Shown here piece by piece: positions 53,126-64,000 of a stretch of DNA of 64,000 nt. Within the stretch, counting starts at the first letter, position 1. The number at the start of each line of letters is the position of its first letter. The notes beneath the pieces were generated by a model, which was given only the letters and a program-made list of their open reading frames with translations, made no database searches and had not been told where the DNA came from. The stretch lies in the NCBI GenBank assembly GCA_963921195.1, contig OY992536.1, positions 330,415,038 through 330,479,037 of the forward strand, in the 5' to 3' direction. This stretch comes from Pegoplata infirma (Eukaryota > Arthropoda > Insecta > Diptera > Anthomyiidae). The position numbers and the translations under genes are program-made.

Positions 53126-55583
53126 AATTTGTTGTTTGTGTTTTTCTGATTGAAGAAGAAAATTGTGTCTTCTAAAGATTAAATTAAATGTGGATTTACC
53201 CTAGACCATGGTTTCTGTAGCCACTTCTACGTCATCAGTAGGCAATTACATTAAATTGATTTTTTGATATTTGCTAGAAAAATTCTTTATATGTTTTTTT
53301 ATCAACAGACTAGCCTGACATGAGCTTCAAATCTGTGTCGTTAAAATCTCTCATGTTTTGTAAGCCGAAGCCATAACCACTAGGCTATACTCGGTGTATA
53401 AACATCAGTGACTAAACGTCGTTTGTTTTTAACTCACAGTAGGTTTCGTGTGTGACGTATACAGAAAAGCTTTTTTTCTCTAACTCAAGCAATGCATTTA
53501 ATCTAGAGACCAACAACAATTTTCTTAATCTTTCATTTACTTTATTTTATGCAAACTTTACTATAGCAGAGAATTTTTTGTTCTTCACACTACAGTAACG
53601 CATAGTTAAAGTGAATTGCTCACACGAGCGACATTTGTCAGTATTTCTATATTTATTATATTTTTTCGGCGTAAGCCAAGTGTATTTAATTTGTTGTTTG
53701 TGTTTTTCTGATTGAAGAAGAAAATTGTGTCTTCTAAAGATTAAATTAAATGTGGATTTACCCTAGACCATGGTTTCTGTAGCCACTTCTACGTCATCAG
53801 TAGGCAATTACATTAAATTGATTATTTGATATTTGCTAGAAAAATTCACAAACAACAAATTAAATACACTTGGCTTACGCCGAAAAAATATAATAAATAT
53901 AGAAATACTGACAAATGTCGCTCGTGTGAGCAATTCACTTTAACTATGCGTTACTGTAGTGTGAAGAACAAAAAATTCTCTGCTATAGTAAAGTTTGCAT
54001 AAAATAAAGTAAATGAAAGATTAAGAAAATTGTTGTTGGTCTCTAGATTAAATGCATTACTTGAGTTAGAGAAAAAAAGCTTTTCTGTATACGTCACACA
54101 CGAAACCTACTGTGAGTTAAAAACAAACGACGTTTAGTCACTGATGTTTATACACCGAGTATAGCCTAGTGGTTATGGCTTCGGCTTACAAAACATGAGA
54201 GATTTTAACGACACAGATTTGAAGCTCATGTCAGGCTAGTCTGTTGATAAAAAAACATATAAAGAATTTTTCTAGCAAATATCAAATAATCAATTTAATG
54301 TAATTGCCTACTGATGACGTAGAAGTGGCTACAGAAACCATGGTCTAGGGTAAATCCACATTTAATTTAATCTTTAGAAGACACAATTTTCTTCTTCAAT
54401 CAGAAAAACACAAACAACAAATTAAATACACTTGGCTTACGCCGAAAAAATATAATAAATATAGAAATACTGACAAATGTCGCTCGTGTGAGCAATTCAC
54501 TTTAACTATGCGTTACTGTAGTGTGAAGAACAAAAAATTCTCTGCTATAGTAAAGTTTGCATAAAATAAAGTAAATGAAAGATTAAGAAAATTGTTGTTG
54601 GTCTCTAGATTAAATGCATTGCTTGAGTTAGAGAAAAAAAGCTTTTCTGTATACGTCACACACGAAACCTACTGTGAGTTAAAAACAAACGACGTTTAGT
54701 CACTGATGTTTATACACCGAGTATAGCCTAGTGGTTATGGCTTCGGCTTACAAAACATGAGAGATTTTAACGACACAGATTTGAAGCTCATGTCAGGCTA
54801 GTCTGTTGATAAAAAAACATATAAAGAATTTTTCTAGCAAATATCAAATAATCAATTTAATGTAATTGCCTACTGATGACGTAGAAGTGGCTACAGAAAC
54901 CATGGTCTAGGGTAAATCCACATTTAATTTAATCTTTAGAAGACACAATTTTCTTCTTCAATCAGAAAAACACAAACAACAAATTAAATACACTTGGCTT
55001 ACGCCGAAAAAATATAATAAATATAGAAATACTGACAAATGTCGCTCGTGTGAGCAATTCACTTTAACTATGCGTTACTGTAGTGTGAAGAACAAAAAAT
55101 TCTCTGCTATAGTAAAGTTTGCATAAAATAAAGTAAATGAAAGATTAAGAAAATTGTTGTTGGTCTCTAGATTAAATGCATTGCTTGAGTTAGAGAAAAA
55201 AAGCTTTTCTGTATACGTCACACACGAAACCTACTGTGAGTTAAAAACAAACGACGTTTAGTCACTGATGTTTATACACCGAGTATAGCCTAGTGGTTAT
55301 GGCTTCGGCTTACAAAACATGAGAGATTTTAACGACACAGATTTGAAGCTCATGTCAGGCTAGTCTGTTGATAAAAAAACATATAAAGAATTTTTCTAGC
55401 AAATATCAAATAATCAATTTAATGTAATTGCCTACTGATGACGTAGAAGTGGCTACAGAAACCATGGTCTAGGGTAAATCCACATTTAATTTAATCTTTA
55501 GAAGACACAATTTTCTTCTTCAATCAGAAAAACACAAACAACAAATTAAATACACTTGGCTTACGCCGAAAAAATATAATAAA
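53126..55583. repeat. 562-bp repeat array with an internal inversion
   Basis: One full forward unit (53126-53687) and a partial one (53688-53846) meet, head to head, three full reverse units (53847-54408, 54409-54970, 54971-55532) and a 51-bp rest. CACAAACAACAAATT recurs at 53847, 54409, 54971 and 55533, exactly 562 bases apart; copies differ by only a few bases. TTAATTAATTT lies at both outer borders. In reverse copies TAGCCTAGTGG (54162) fits the tRNA A-box consensus. Confidence 0.93.
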
Positions 55584-55639
55584 TTTAATTAATTTTATTT
55601 TTTGAATGTTTACAAATTTTAAAGAAAAATTGATAATAA

Positions 55640-57365
55640 GAAAAATGTCTCAGAATTTTATAAAGGATTCAAAATCTGAAAATTTGTCTGTTATTTAACA
55701 TTTTTTTAATAGAAAAACTCTCAGATTCTTAGACTTTTCTACAGAAAATACTCAGTTTCTGGATATTTTTTCTTTTACAAAATCTGAAATCTCAGAATCT
55801 GAAAATTTTTATATAGAAAAATGTCTCACAATTCAGAATATGAGAACTTTTCTATAGAAAAATGTGTCAATATCTAAGAATTTTCTATAGGAAAAATGTC
55901 CAGAATCAAAGAATTTTTCTTAGAAAAAATGTCTCACAAATGTCTATAGAAAAAACTTCTCAGAATCTGAGAATTTGTCTAAGGAAAAACTGTCTCAGAA
56001 AAATCTGAAAATTTTTCTATAGAAAAAATTTCCCAGAATTTGAAAAATTTTCTATAGAAAAAATTTCTCAGAATCTGAGTTTTTGTATAGAAAAAAAGTC
56101 TCAGAATCTAAGAATTTTTATAAAAAAAAATGTCTCAGGATATGAATAAGAATTTTCTATAGATAAAATGTCTCAGGATCTGAAAATTTTTCTAAAGAAA
56201 AAATGTCTCAAAATCTGAGAATTTTTTCATAGAAAAAATTGTCTCAGAATCTGAGAATTTTTCTGAAGAAAAAATGTATCAGAAAGAATCTGAGAATTTT
56301 TCTAAAGAAAAAATGTCTCAGAATCTGAGAATTTTTCTATAGAAAAACTGTCTCAAAAACTGAGAAATTTTCTATAGAAAAAATGTCTCAGAATCTGAGA
56401 ATTTTTTTTTTTTATAGAAATAATGTATCGGAATCTGAGAATTTTTCTATAGAAAAAATGTCTCAGAATCTGAGAATTTTTCTAAAGAAAAAATGTCTCA
56501 GAATCTGAGATTTTTTCTATAGAAAAAATGTCTCAGAATCTGAGATTTTTTCTATAGAAAAAATTTCTCAGAATCTGAGAATTTTTCTATAGAACAATTG
56601 TTTTAGAATCTGAGAATATTTCTGTAGAAAAAATATTTAAGAATCTGAGACTTGGAATCTGACCATTTTTCTATAGAAAAAATGTCTTAGAATCTGAAAA
56701 GTTTTCTATAAAAAAGATATTTTTTCTATAGAAAAATTCTCAGATTCTGAAACATTTTTTCTTTAGAAAAATTCTCAGATTCTGAGATTTTTTTTTTTTA
56801 CAAAAATTCTCAGATTCTGAGACATTTTTTCTATAGAAAAATTCTCAGATTCTGGGACATTTTTTCTATAGAAAAATTCTCAGATTCTGAGACATTTTTT
56901 CTATAGAAAAATTCTCAGATTCTGAGACCTTTTTTCTATAAAAAAATTCTCAGATTCTGAGACCTTTTTTCTATAGAAAAATTCTCAGATTTTGGGACAT
57001 TTTTTCTATAGAAAAAATCCCAGATTCTGTAACATTTTTTCTGTAGAAAAATTCCAAGATTCTAAAACATTTTTCTATAGAAGATATTCTAAGATTCCAA
57101 GACATTTTTTCTATAGAAAAATTCTCAGCTTCTAAGACATTTTTCTATAAATGTCTGAGACATTTTTTGCTTTTCAAAAGTATTCAGAAACTAAGACATT
57201 TTTTCAATAGAAAATTTCTCAGATTCTGTGACATTTTTTTGTAGAAAAATTCTCAGATTCTGTGTTATTTTTTCTATAGAATACTTCGCAGATTCTGTGA
57301 CATTTTTTCTTTAGAATTTCTTGAGAAAAATTCTGTAAATTTGAAACATTTTTTCTATAGAAATT
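55640..57365. repeat. 35-bp satellite, second array, changing orientation
   Basis: Units GTCTCAGAATCTGAGAATTT / TTCTATAGAAAAAAT, 60-90% alike, run to about 56730; from there the units read in the reverse sense (TTCTCAGATTCTGAGACATT / TTTTCTATAGAAAAA). Copies are far more diverged than in the 44-kb array. Confidence 0.9.
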
Positions 57366-59040
57366 TTAAAAAATATTCTTATGTATAAATGTTGATTCAT
57401 CTTCAATATATATACATATAAATCTTGATGTACCGAATAAAACCTTGATGGATCCCATAAAAATCTTGATAGTCTTTTCTCCACACGAAATTTTTGAATC
57501 TGCATACAAATTTTGAAGACTTGTTTTCTCCATTGCGTTATTCGCGTTATCTAAACAAACGAAAAGACAATAAAATATACAAACTTTTTCGCAAAAAACT
57601 AAAAAATATACCTTACTGATCCTATTTCTTAATAGTTGTTAATTTTCAGCTATTTTTATTGTTTTGCACAATTATAAAAAAATAAATTCACAAATAAAGA
57701 AAATGTTGATGTTTTATTTTTTATTGAATTTTAAATAATTGTCAACAATTTCTAATTTCGAATTTTTACCTAAATTGAATAGTAAAAGTTGCATAGCCAA
57801 TATGGTATACTAATTACGTAGTGCTAAGGTAATAAACCTTATATTTTAAATTTCATAGAAAAAATAAATACCTATGCCAGCTAAGGCATTATTACCTCGA
57901 TTATTTTTTTGTGTGCAATTGCTCTTAATTTAGAATACCAATTCGCGTTCAATTATCTTTAATAATATTTGATTTTCTTTTGATTTTTGAAAAGAAAATT
58001 TTTTAAGTTTATTTCAAATTCAAATATTTCAATTTTTAAATAACCGATTTTAGTATCATAATGGTAATAACGTTTACGCTATCATATCGTTCCTGTGTTT
58101 ATTGAAAAATCAAATTTTCCGAACCGGAATGGGATAAAACCAAAAGCAAATGAAAGTTGACATTTTCTATAACAAAAACCCATAAGGTGTTTTTAATTTA
58201 GTGCAAGATTTTTTTTACCCGCATCAAGAGAAGTCAGCTCTGACTACCGATTTCTTATAATGACAACTTTAATGCAAATATATTAATCAAATGTTGTTGC
58301 TTTAACTGAATTTCAGTTGCAAATTACCCATTTAGTTTTCTGTGTGTTCGTACCCGGAACAAACGATTTTTTATACTATGTTTTTGACTTGAAAATAAGT
58401 TATTTATCTGCCAGATTTTTTTTTAAAGAAGATGGTAATAACCTAGTCTGACTGTATGTAGAAATGTTTAACAAATGGTACTGTAACTGTTTGTATATTT
58501 ATAGTATGTGTGTAATGTGTATGTAGGCTTCATGGGACCTACTTTTCGGCACATAATGTAAATATTCTTTCTTGATTCGACAATTCAAAGAATATTTAAT
58601 TTTTTTTTTGCATTTTTATTTCTATGCAAACATTACATATTATCAAATCGTTCTCCAACCGCATAGGGTTTCTATGCATTGAATTACTGATAGTTTTTTT
58701 ACAATCCCAAAAAAAAACATATTGTCGATGCGCCTAAAAATGGCTATTACTTTTTGATAAAAAATATGTTATGTGTAGCTGTACACATAACTTCCTTTTA
58801 GACCTTTTTTATTATGACGAACACATAGCTACTTTTACTAACTTTTTAACCAATCAAAATATAAAAAAAATGTCTGCGAAGTTTTTACTTTTTCCCAAAC
58901 CATTGAACCATGATAATGCTTTTCTAAATAAATACGTGTTTTTTCCAAAGTAAATTTTTTCTAGAAAAAATAACTCAATATTAATTTGTCATTCCATGCA
59001 AAACGCATCAACATATCGGTCGAGGAACCCATTGTGTTTA
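57366..59040 (+). other. Intron segment with repeat fragments
   Basis: 58113-58215 is one arm of the 28-kb foldback family. 58330-58345 is a TTTTCTGTGTGTTC end. 58860-59040 is copy 2 of the dispersed repeat at 41095-41360. 57400-57800 and 58380-58760 show nothing recognisable. Confidence 0.45.
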
Positions 59041-59726
59041 TGAGGCATTCCACACCAAATGTCCCGCTACAGAAAAAAAAGTGTCCCGTAAATTTCTGAA
59101 TAGGTTGCTTGCATAGCCCTATAGGGAACTTAGAAAATTGCATTTTTGGTTTTTCAAATTTTCGAAAACTGGCCTTATTAGGCGTGGTCAAATATTGGAA
59201 GTTGCCTTGATTAAATATTTGGCGAGTTGCCTTGATTAAATATTTATCACATTAAAATGGAATGCACCAGAATCTCAAAAATTTTCATTCTAATATTGTT
59301 TTGTATGGGCTATCGATTAATTTTTTTTTTGGAAAATTTTCAGAACCCGTTCTGAAATTTTCCATTTTTTAAAAAAGTCAATTTATCAAAAATCCGGCCA
59401 ACTTTTTTGTGTGGATGTTTGTCCATCCACACAAAAAAATTCAGAAACGCGTTTTTTGTTTTTTTTCGAGAAAATCGTATTTGAATTTTAAATTTTATAA
59501 CAATTTTGTAATTTCCTTGTATTTCCTTGTTTTAACGTTGCGAATGAGTATTATTAACTGCATAAATATTACTCATACGCTCTGCTGAAACAAGCAAATT
59601 ACTAAATTGTTATTAAATTTAAAATTTATATGCGATTTTCTCGAACAAAACGTAAAACTAAAAACGCAATTTTCTAAGTTTCATATACATGTTTTTTTCG
59701 CTGGACATTTGGTGTGGAATGCCTCT
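59041..59726. mobile_element. GAGGCATTCC long inverted-repeat element, copy 2
   Basis: Left TGAGGCATTCCACACCAAAT (59041), right ATTTGGTGTGGAATGCCTC (to about 59725). The left arm keeps most of the sequence of the 31480 copy, including a short local duplication (GTTGCCTTGATTAAATATTT twice near 59200-59240); the right arm is shortened. It is inserted in the dispersed repeat whose unbroken version is at 41095-41360. Confidence 0.85.
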
Positions 59727-60664
59727 TATATATTATTGATCCGTAAAGGTTTCTAAGACATTCTAGTGATATCCATATATCTGTTTGTCCGTGTTTTTTA
59801 ATGAAAAAAGATTATTGATAAAAAAAATATTTGATGAAAAAGAAAATTTATGAAAAAAAAATGCTGATGAAAAAAAGTATTGATGAAAAAATTTGGCTCC
59901 GGTTTGAAGTTTCATATACAATTTTAAAAGATTTTGACTCGCTGATTCCAAAACTGTGCTCCAAATTTTTCCATCACGTCTAGAATTTTAACTATTCGCG
60001 GTTCAAAATGCGAAAAATGCGATTTTTGACTTTTTTGAAAGCCTGCACAGTAACCACAAGGTGGAACAAAAATCTGGTTTAAAGCGTTAGATTTGAATTG
60101 AACTATGATCTCAAATATATGATCCAAACAATTTGAAGTTGTTGCTCTATTATTGGCCAAACATGTATTTTAAAAAAACACTGTGAAAAAAATTATAAAA
60201 AGCACTATTTTTAAAAGGCTCTAAAACGAAAACCAGATGATCAGTTATTCATGATCAATCATTCTTTCTTATAGACTTTTAAATCCATTAAAGATATCTT
60301 CCGGTTTATACGAAAAATAACACAGAAAACTTAAATTTTTAAAATATTTTTTTTTTTAGCTTTTCTTTCAAAAATATCAAAAAAAACTAAGGTATAAGGT
60401 ATAAACTCAAAATTAGGCAAAAGTTTATTCTCTCTGATAGACTTTTATATCTTCCGGTTTATACGAAAAATAACACAGAAAACTTATATTTGTAAAATAT
60501 TTTTTTTTAGTTTTTTTTTTTTTTTTTTTAAATATCAAAAAAAACTAAGGTATCTTCCTTACCTTTTTTACAAAAATGGTAATTTTAACAGTATCATTTT
60601 AAAATGGAAGTGTAACCCAACCAAACGCAATGATTAGAAAAAAATTGTTTTCTGTGTTGGAGAC
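59727..60664 (+). other. Intron segment
   Basis: 59727-59780 is the second half of the split dispersed repeat, followed by TTGATGAAAAAAA minisatellite (to 59890). 59890-60060 is a diverged arm of the 47-kb foldback. 60270-60560 has two similar copies of ATCTTCCGGTTTATACGAAA with AACACAGAAAACTTA. Confidence 0.5.
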
Positions 60665-63600
60665 AAATTATTTATTTTTTTATTTATTTATTTAGTTTAT
60701 TAGTCTTACAATTAGAAATTATAAGCTAATTTGTTTAACGAGCAATAGCAACATAGGCCTTCAGCTCAATATACTTAAAATAACTAATCTTTAATTATTC
60801 AAGATGTTACATAAAATTATTACATGATTATATTTCATTATATAAATTTGATATTTTGAGAAATTTGGTAAATAAGGTTATGTTATCTGTAGAAGGGTGG
60901 GACAGTAGGAGTAATGGATCCGAATTTTGAAAAATTGATGTTCTATAGCTATTGGTTTTTGGACATTCGCAAAGGTAGTGAGAGGGTTTAGTTGGATATG
61001 ATATAACACAGTTGCAAAAAGGTGGAGTATTAGGATTAAATAAAGAACCGTGCGTCACTCTGGTGTGACCCAGTCGAAGTCTAACAAACTTAACGCAATC
61101 TAATCTGTTTACTTTAGATACATCATTAATTATAGCTTTTGAGATTGTTTTACGGTTTTGATTAATTCTTCTGTACCAAGATGATGTTAAACTGAAGACG
61201 TGATTTCTGTCCATTGAAATGTAGTGCTGGTCTATTAGTTCTTCTATATCTTTTCGGTTGTAATTCGGTGTTGTAATAAGAGGATGCATTGCAGCATTTT
61301 TAGCTGCCGAATCGGCATATTCGTTCCCTTTTATATTGCTGTGTCCAGGTACCCACACTAACGTGATATCTGGAAACTTTTTAGCCAAGGCGTTCCTAAT
61401 GTTTGAGATATAATAACTGTTATTAGATATGTTTAAGATTGATTCAATTGATGAAAGGGAATCTGAGCATATTGCAAATTTCCCTCTTTTACTATTGATA
61501 TAATTTATTGCTTCGTGAATCGCTATCAATTCCGCTGAAAATATGGAACTATGAGTAGGGATGTTAGAGATTTTAATTATTTTATTTTCTGAAGTAATGC
61601 TGTAGCTTGTAAAATTATCGGTTTTCGAGCCATCAGTAAAAAGAAATTGATGATCTTTTAATTTATCCCTGATAAAAGCAAACATCTTCCTGAACTGAGC
61701 AGGTTCTGTGTTTGTTTTGGCAAACTCATGTAAAGAAGTGTCAATTGACTTTTTTTCTAGAGACCAAGGCGGAAGTACTTTGGATTTGTGGTTATTGATT
61801 TGTGTGTGTAGTGGCAAGTCTAGTTTTTTACAATTTTCAATTGCTCTGTAAATAGTTGATTCCACTCTAGGTATTTTTTTGGAGGTTTTTAACTTTTTTA
61901 CTATCTGATTTACTGGGTTGCTATTATCATATAAAAATATTCGGAAAAGCTTTGTCGTTAAAATTTCTCTTTGAGTATGTAGAGGTATAATGCTGGCTTC
62001 ATAAAGCATATTATTTATTGGAGTAGATCGCAGCGCACCAAGGGAGATTCTAATTGCTGAATTAATCACGGACTCGATTTTTCTGAGATGCGACTTGGGC
62101 GCATAACCAAATAAAGATAAGCCGTAGTTGATTTTTGAAAGAATTATGGCTTTTGTAATTGAGATTAAAGAATTTGTGTTGCAATTAAATTTTGTACTTG
62201 CGAGACATTTTATCATATTCAGTCTTTGTGTGAGTACGGATGATAAATACTCTATGTGATCATTCCATCTATATCGTTTATTAATGAGAATACCCAGTAT
62301 TCTTAGTGAATCTACACTTGATATTGACATGTTTGCCGTTTGAATATCACATCTACAATTTTTGAGTCTACAGATATGTATATATTTACACTTTGTTGTA
62401 GACAGACTAGCTCCAGATGAATCGCACCAATTTTGTATGTCATTAAAAAGATTGTCCAGGTTTATCACTAGGTTTTTATTTCTAGGAGACCGAACAATTA
62501 AATTAAAATCGTCTGCATAGGCGCAGAAGTCGATTTCCTTGTGAAGTGATACGATTGAGCAAAGTTTGTTATACGCAATCACGAAGAGAACGACTGATAG
62601 TGGTGAACCTTGAGGAATACCATTGTACAACGGAAAGGAGTTTGAATAGCCGTTATTTATACGCACTGTTATTTTCCTATTACTCATAAAGTTTATCACA
62701 TATCCTCGTATCCTTGGCCCTATTTTCCATTTGTCTAGCTGTTCTATTATTGAGTGAATACCAACTTTTTCGAATGCTCTTTCGAAGTCTAGCGATATGA
62801 CTGTAGCATGTTTACGTAACGAGAGGCTGTTAGCAATTTGATAGTCTAAATAAAGTAGACTGTCAATTGTCGAGCTCCCCTTTCTAAAACCGAATTGGCG
62901 GTTGTTAAGTAGTTTGTTGGTAGTAACAAACCACCATAGCCTGTTGGCTATAATTTTATCTAAAACTTTTGATAAGCAAGGATTTAAAGAAATAGGGCGA
63001 TATGAAGTAACTGAGGTTTTATTTAACCCATGTTTGGGGATAGGTAATACCACACTGTTTTTGAACTGTTGAGGAATATAGTTATCGAAAATATTATTAT
63101 AAAGGCTCAGAACCTTAATCTTCATTTGATGCGGTAACATCTTTATCATCGGATAAGAAATTCTATCCATTCCCGGGGTTTTACCCTTTAGTCTGCTCAA
63201 AGTTGACGTAAGCTCAATGAAGGTGATTTTGCTTTCAATTCTAAGTGCCTCAGAACAAGGGATAGTGACGTTTAGTCCAATATTTCGTTTATTAATTTGA
63301 AAATTTGTTGAAAAGTTGAAATCAGAGGATTTTGATGACCAAAACCTTCCGAATTCATTACCCATTTCAAGTATATCATTAATTATCACATTAGGGTTAT
63401 CTAACTTAGAAATGCAATGTATACTTTGTGTGGCTTTGTAACCAGTAAAATTTCGGATGTTAGACCAAATTTTTTCTACCGGTGTTTTTGGGTTGATAGT
63501 AGATGTAAAGGCGGTAATGGAATTGTTTTTTGCTAACCTAATTTTCCGTTTGTACCTAGCATTTGCTCTTTTGTACTCTAACAGATTACTTTGCACCATA

Positions 63601-64000
63601 TTCCTTTTGAATATAAGCCATAGAGAATTTTTTTCGGTTTTGAGTATTTCTAACTCTTTGTTCCACCAGGGTACTTTTCTGGCTTTGTTTTTAGATTGGG
63701 GGATTGTCGAATTAGCAGCTTCTAGTATAATCCTGCACAGATTGGCTGTTTCTTTATTTATATTATTAGAGGTTTGCTTTTTAGGCAGAAGAAAATTGCA
63801 TTTGTTTTGATACTCAGGCCAATTAGCGAACTTTGTATTAAATTTTGGTTTACTATGAATGTTTTTGTTTTTAGATTCAGGAAATAGCGAAATTATAATG
63901 GGAAAGTGGTCACTTCCGCAGAGACTATTTTCAGTTTTCCAATTTGCTTGGGTAGCTATGTTGGGAGAACAAAAGGTCAAATCTATGTGTGAGAATGATC
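60665..64000 (-). mobile_element. I-clade-like non-LTR retrotransposon, 3' part
   Basis: The element lies opposite to the dynein gene and runs off the right edge. On the - strand the coding frame ends at 60828, followed by a 3' UTR of about 130 bp and a tail read as AAATAAATAAATAAAAAAAT (60669-60694). A TAA/TAAA-type tail and an RNase H domain after the RT are features of the I clade. The long open frame suggests a recent insertion. The 5' end and the target duplication cannot be seen. Confidence 0.85.
60828..64000 (-). CDS. LINE ORF2: endonuclease C-terminus, reverse transcriptase, RNase H (5' end outside window)
   Basis: Frame of about 1,057 codons without a stop, still open at the window edge; the internal TTG/ATG codons are not starts. 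In order: end of an APE endonuclease (HIDLTFCSPN ... GSDHFPI); RT motifs PIPKHG, YRPISLNPCLSKVLDKI, FGFRKGSSTIDSLLYL, ISLDFERAFEKV, GIPQGSPLSVVLF and catalytic CAYADD; RNase H with the acidic set in FTDGSKTDN, FSAELIAIHEAI, AICSDSLSSI and WVPGHSNIKGNEYADSAA; and a C-terminal Cys/His motif (CNC...HYLCECP). The catalytic Asp pair and the RNase H carboxylates are all present, so the protein could be active. It copies RNA at nicked target DNA. The I clade is favoured; LOA or another RNase H-bearing clade is possible. Confidence 0.93.
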   Translation of the reverse strand, partial: SFSHIDLTFCSPNIATQANWKTENSLCGSDHFPIIISLFPESKNKNIHSKPKFNTKFANWPEYQNKCNFLLPKKQTSNNINKETANLCRIILEAANSTIPQSKNKARKVPWWNKELEILKTEKNSLWLIFKRNMVQSNLLEYKRANARYKRKIRLAKNNSITAFTSTINPKTPVEKIWSNIRNFTGYKATQSIHCISKLDNPNVIINDILEMGNEFGRFWSSKSSDFNFSTNFQINKRNIGLNVTIPCSEALRIESKITFIELTSTLSRLKGKTPGMDRISYPMIKMLPHQMKIKVLSLYNNIFDNYIPQQFKNSVVLPIPKHGLNKTSVTSYRPISLNPCLSKVLDKIIANRLWWFVTTNKLLNNRQFGFRKGSSTIDSLLYLDYQIANSLSLRKHATVISLDFERAFEKVGIHSIIEQLDKWKIGPRIRGYVINFMSNRKITVRINNGYSNSFPLYNGIPQGSPLSVVLFVIAYNKLCSIVSLHKEIDFCAYADDFNLIVRSPRNKNLVINLDNLFNDIQNWCDSSGASLSTTKCKYIHICRLKNCRCDIQTANMSISSVDSLRILGILINKRYRWNDHIEYLSSVLTQRLNMIKCLASTKFNCNTNSLISITKAIILSKINYGLSLFGYAPKSHLRKIESVINSAIRISLGALRSTPINNMLYEASIIPLHTQREILTTKLFRIFLYDNSNPVNQIVKKLKTSKKIPRVESTIYRAIENCKKLDLPLHTQINNHKSKVLPPWSLEKKSIDTSLHEFAKTNTEPAQFRKMFAFIRDKLKDHQFLFTDGSKTDNFTSYSITSENKIIKISNIPTHSSIFSAELIAIHEAINYINSKRGKFAICSDSLSSIESILNISNNSYYISNIRNALAKKFPDITLVWVPGHSNIKGNEYADSAAKNAAMHPLITTPNYNRKDIEELIDQHYISMDRNHVFSLTSSWYRRINQNRKTISKAIINDVSKVNRLDCVKFVRLRLGHTRVTHGSLFNPNTPPFCNCVISYPTKPSHYLCECPKTNSYRTSIFQNSDPLLLLSHPSTDNITLFTKFLKISNLYNEI

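Noticed and set aside
52943..57916. A 5-kb element from CACACACGAAAA to TTTTTGTGTGC that would include both the 562-bp array and the second satellite
   Set aside because: The terminal similarity is short and full of mismatches; chance cannot be excluded.

Overview
The window is an AT-rich piece of a higher fly genome (Diptera, most likely a cyclorrhaphan or calyptrate fly). The evidence is small dipteran-type introns next to giant ones, repeats of the GTCC-microsatellite type common in flies, an I-clade LINE, and an exon set that reads as a fly axonemal dynein heavy chain. There is no prokaryotic or viral organisation.

One host gene dominates. Eighteen exons on the + strand, from 3176 to 50346, join in consistent phase and give about 1,290 residues of the N-terminal tail (DHC_N1-type region) of an axonemal dynein heavy chain. 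Recalled family patterns place it closest to the outer-arm gamma group (DNAH5/DNAH8; in Drosophila kl-3 or its paralogue). The first exons lie before the window and the motor (AAA) part lies beyond it. The coding sequence is only about 3.9 kb out of 47 kb; six introns are between 3.6 and 11.4 kb and a last one exceeds 13.6 kb. This gigantic-intron layout is like the Y-linked dynein genes of Drosophila, but the sequence alone cannot show Y linkage.

The introns are packed with repeats. From left to right: a degenerate tandem array ending in a CAGT microsatellite (1-3170); a TA-flanked CACTC..GAGTG element (3344-3830); a short hairpin MITE (4139-4311); nested AT-rich elements with CCCGAGTAAAAA termini (8361-10582 and 10785-12530), the second with a hAT-like MITE inside; a CACGTG-rich hAT-like MITE (15158-15597); a tRNA-derived SINE with a 12-bp target duplication (16080-16264); a GTCC-type repeat (19639-20485); more CCCGAG elements (22092-23696); a CACTC element carrying a piece of coding sequence (26640-27940); a 1-kb near-perfect inverted repeat (31480-32510); an AGAACTAGTTCT-rich element (33855-35670); three exact 496-bp tandem copies (38721-40208); a GC-rich foldback (40394-41005); a 35-bp palindromic satellite (43395-45030, again at 55640-57365); a hAT-like MITE with a possible exon fragment (47983-48784); an RSS-like, 5-bp-TSD element (50983-51823); a 562-bp repeat array with an internal inversion (53126-55583); and a LINE with an open RT-RNase H frame on the - strand (60665-64000).

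These elements form families inside this one gene: the 35-bp satellite, the CCCGAG ends, the GAGGCATTCC ends and a 140-bp hairpin each occur in two or more introns. The dynein pre-mRNA, if transcribed through, would contain several very long hairpins and satellite tracts.
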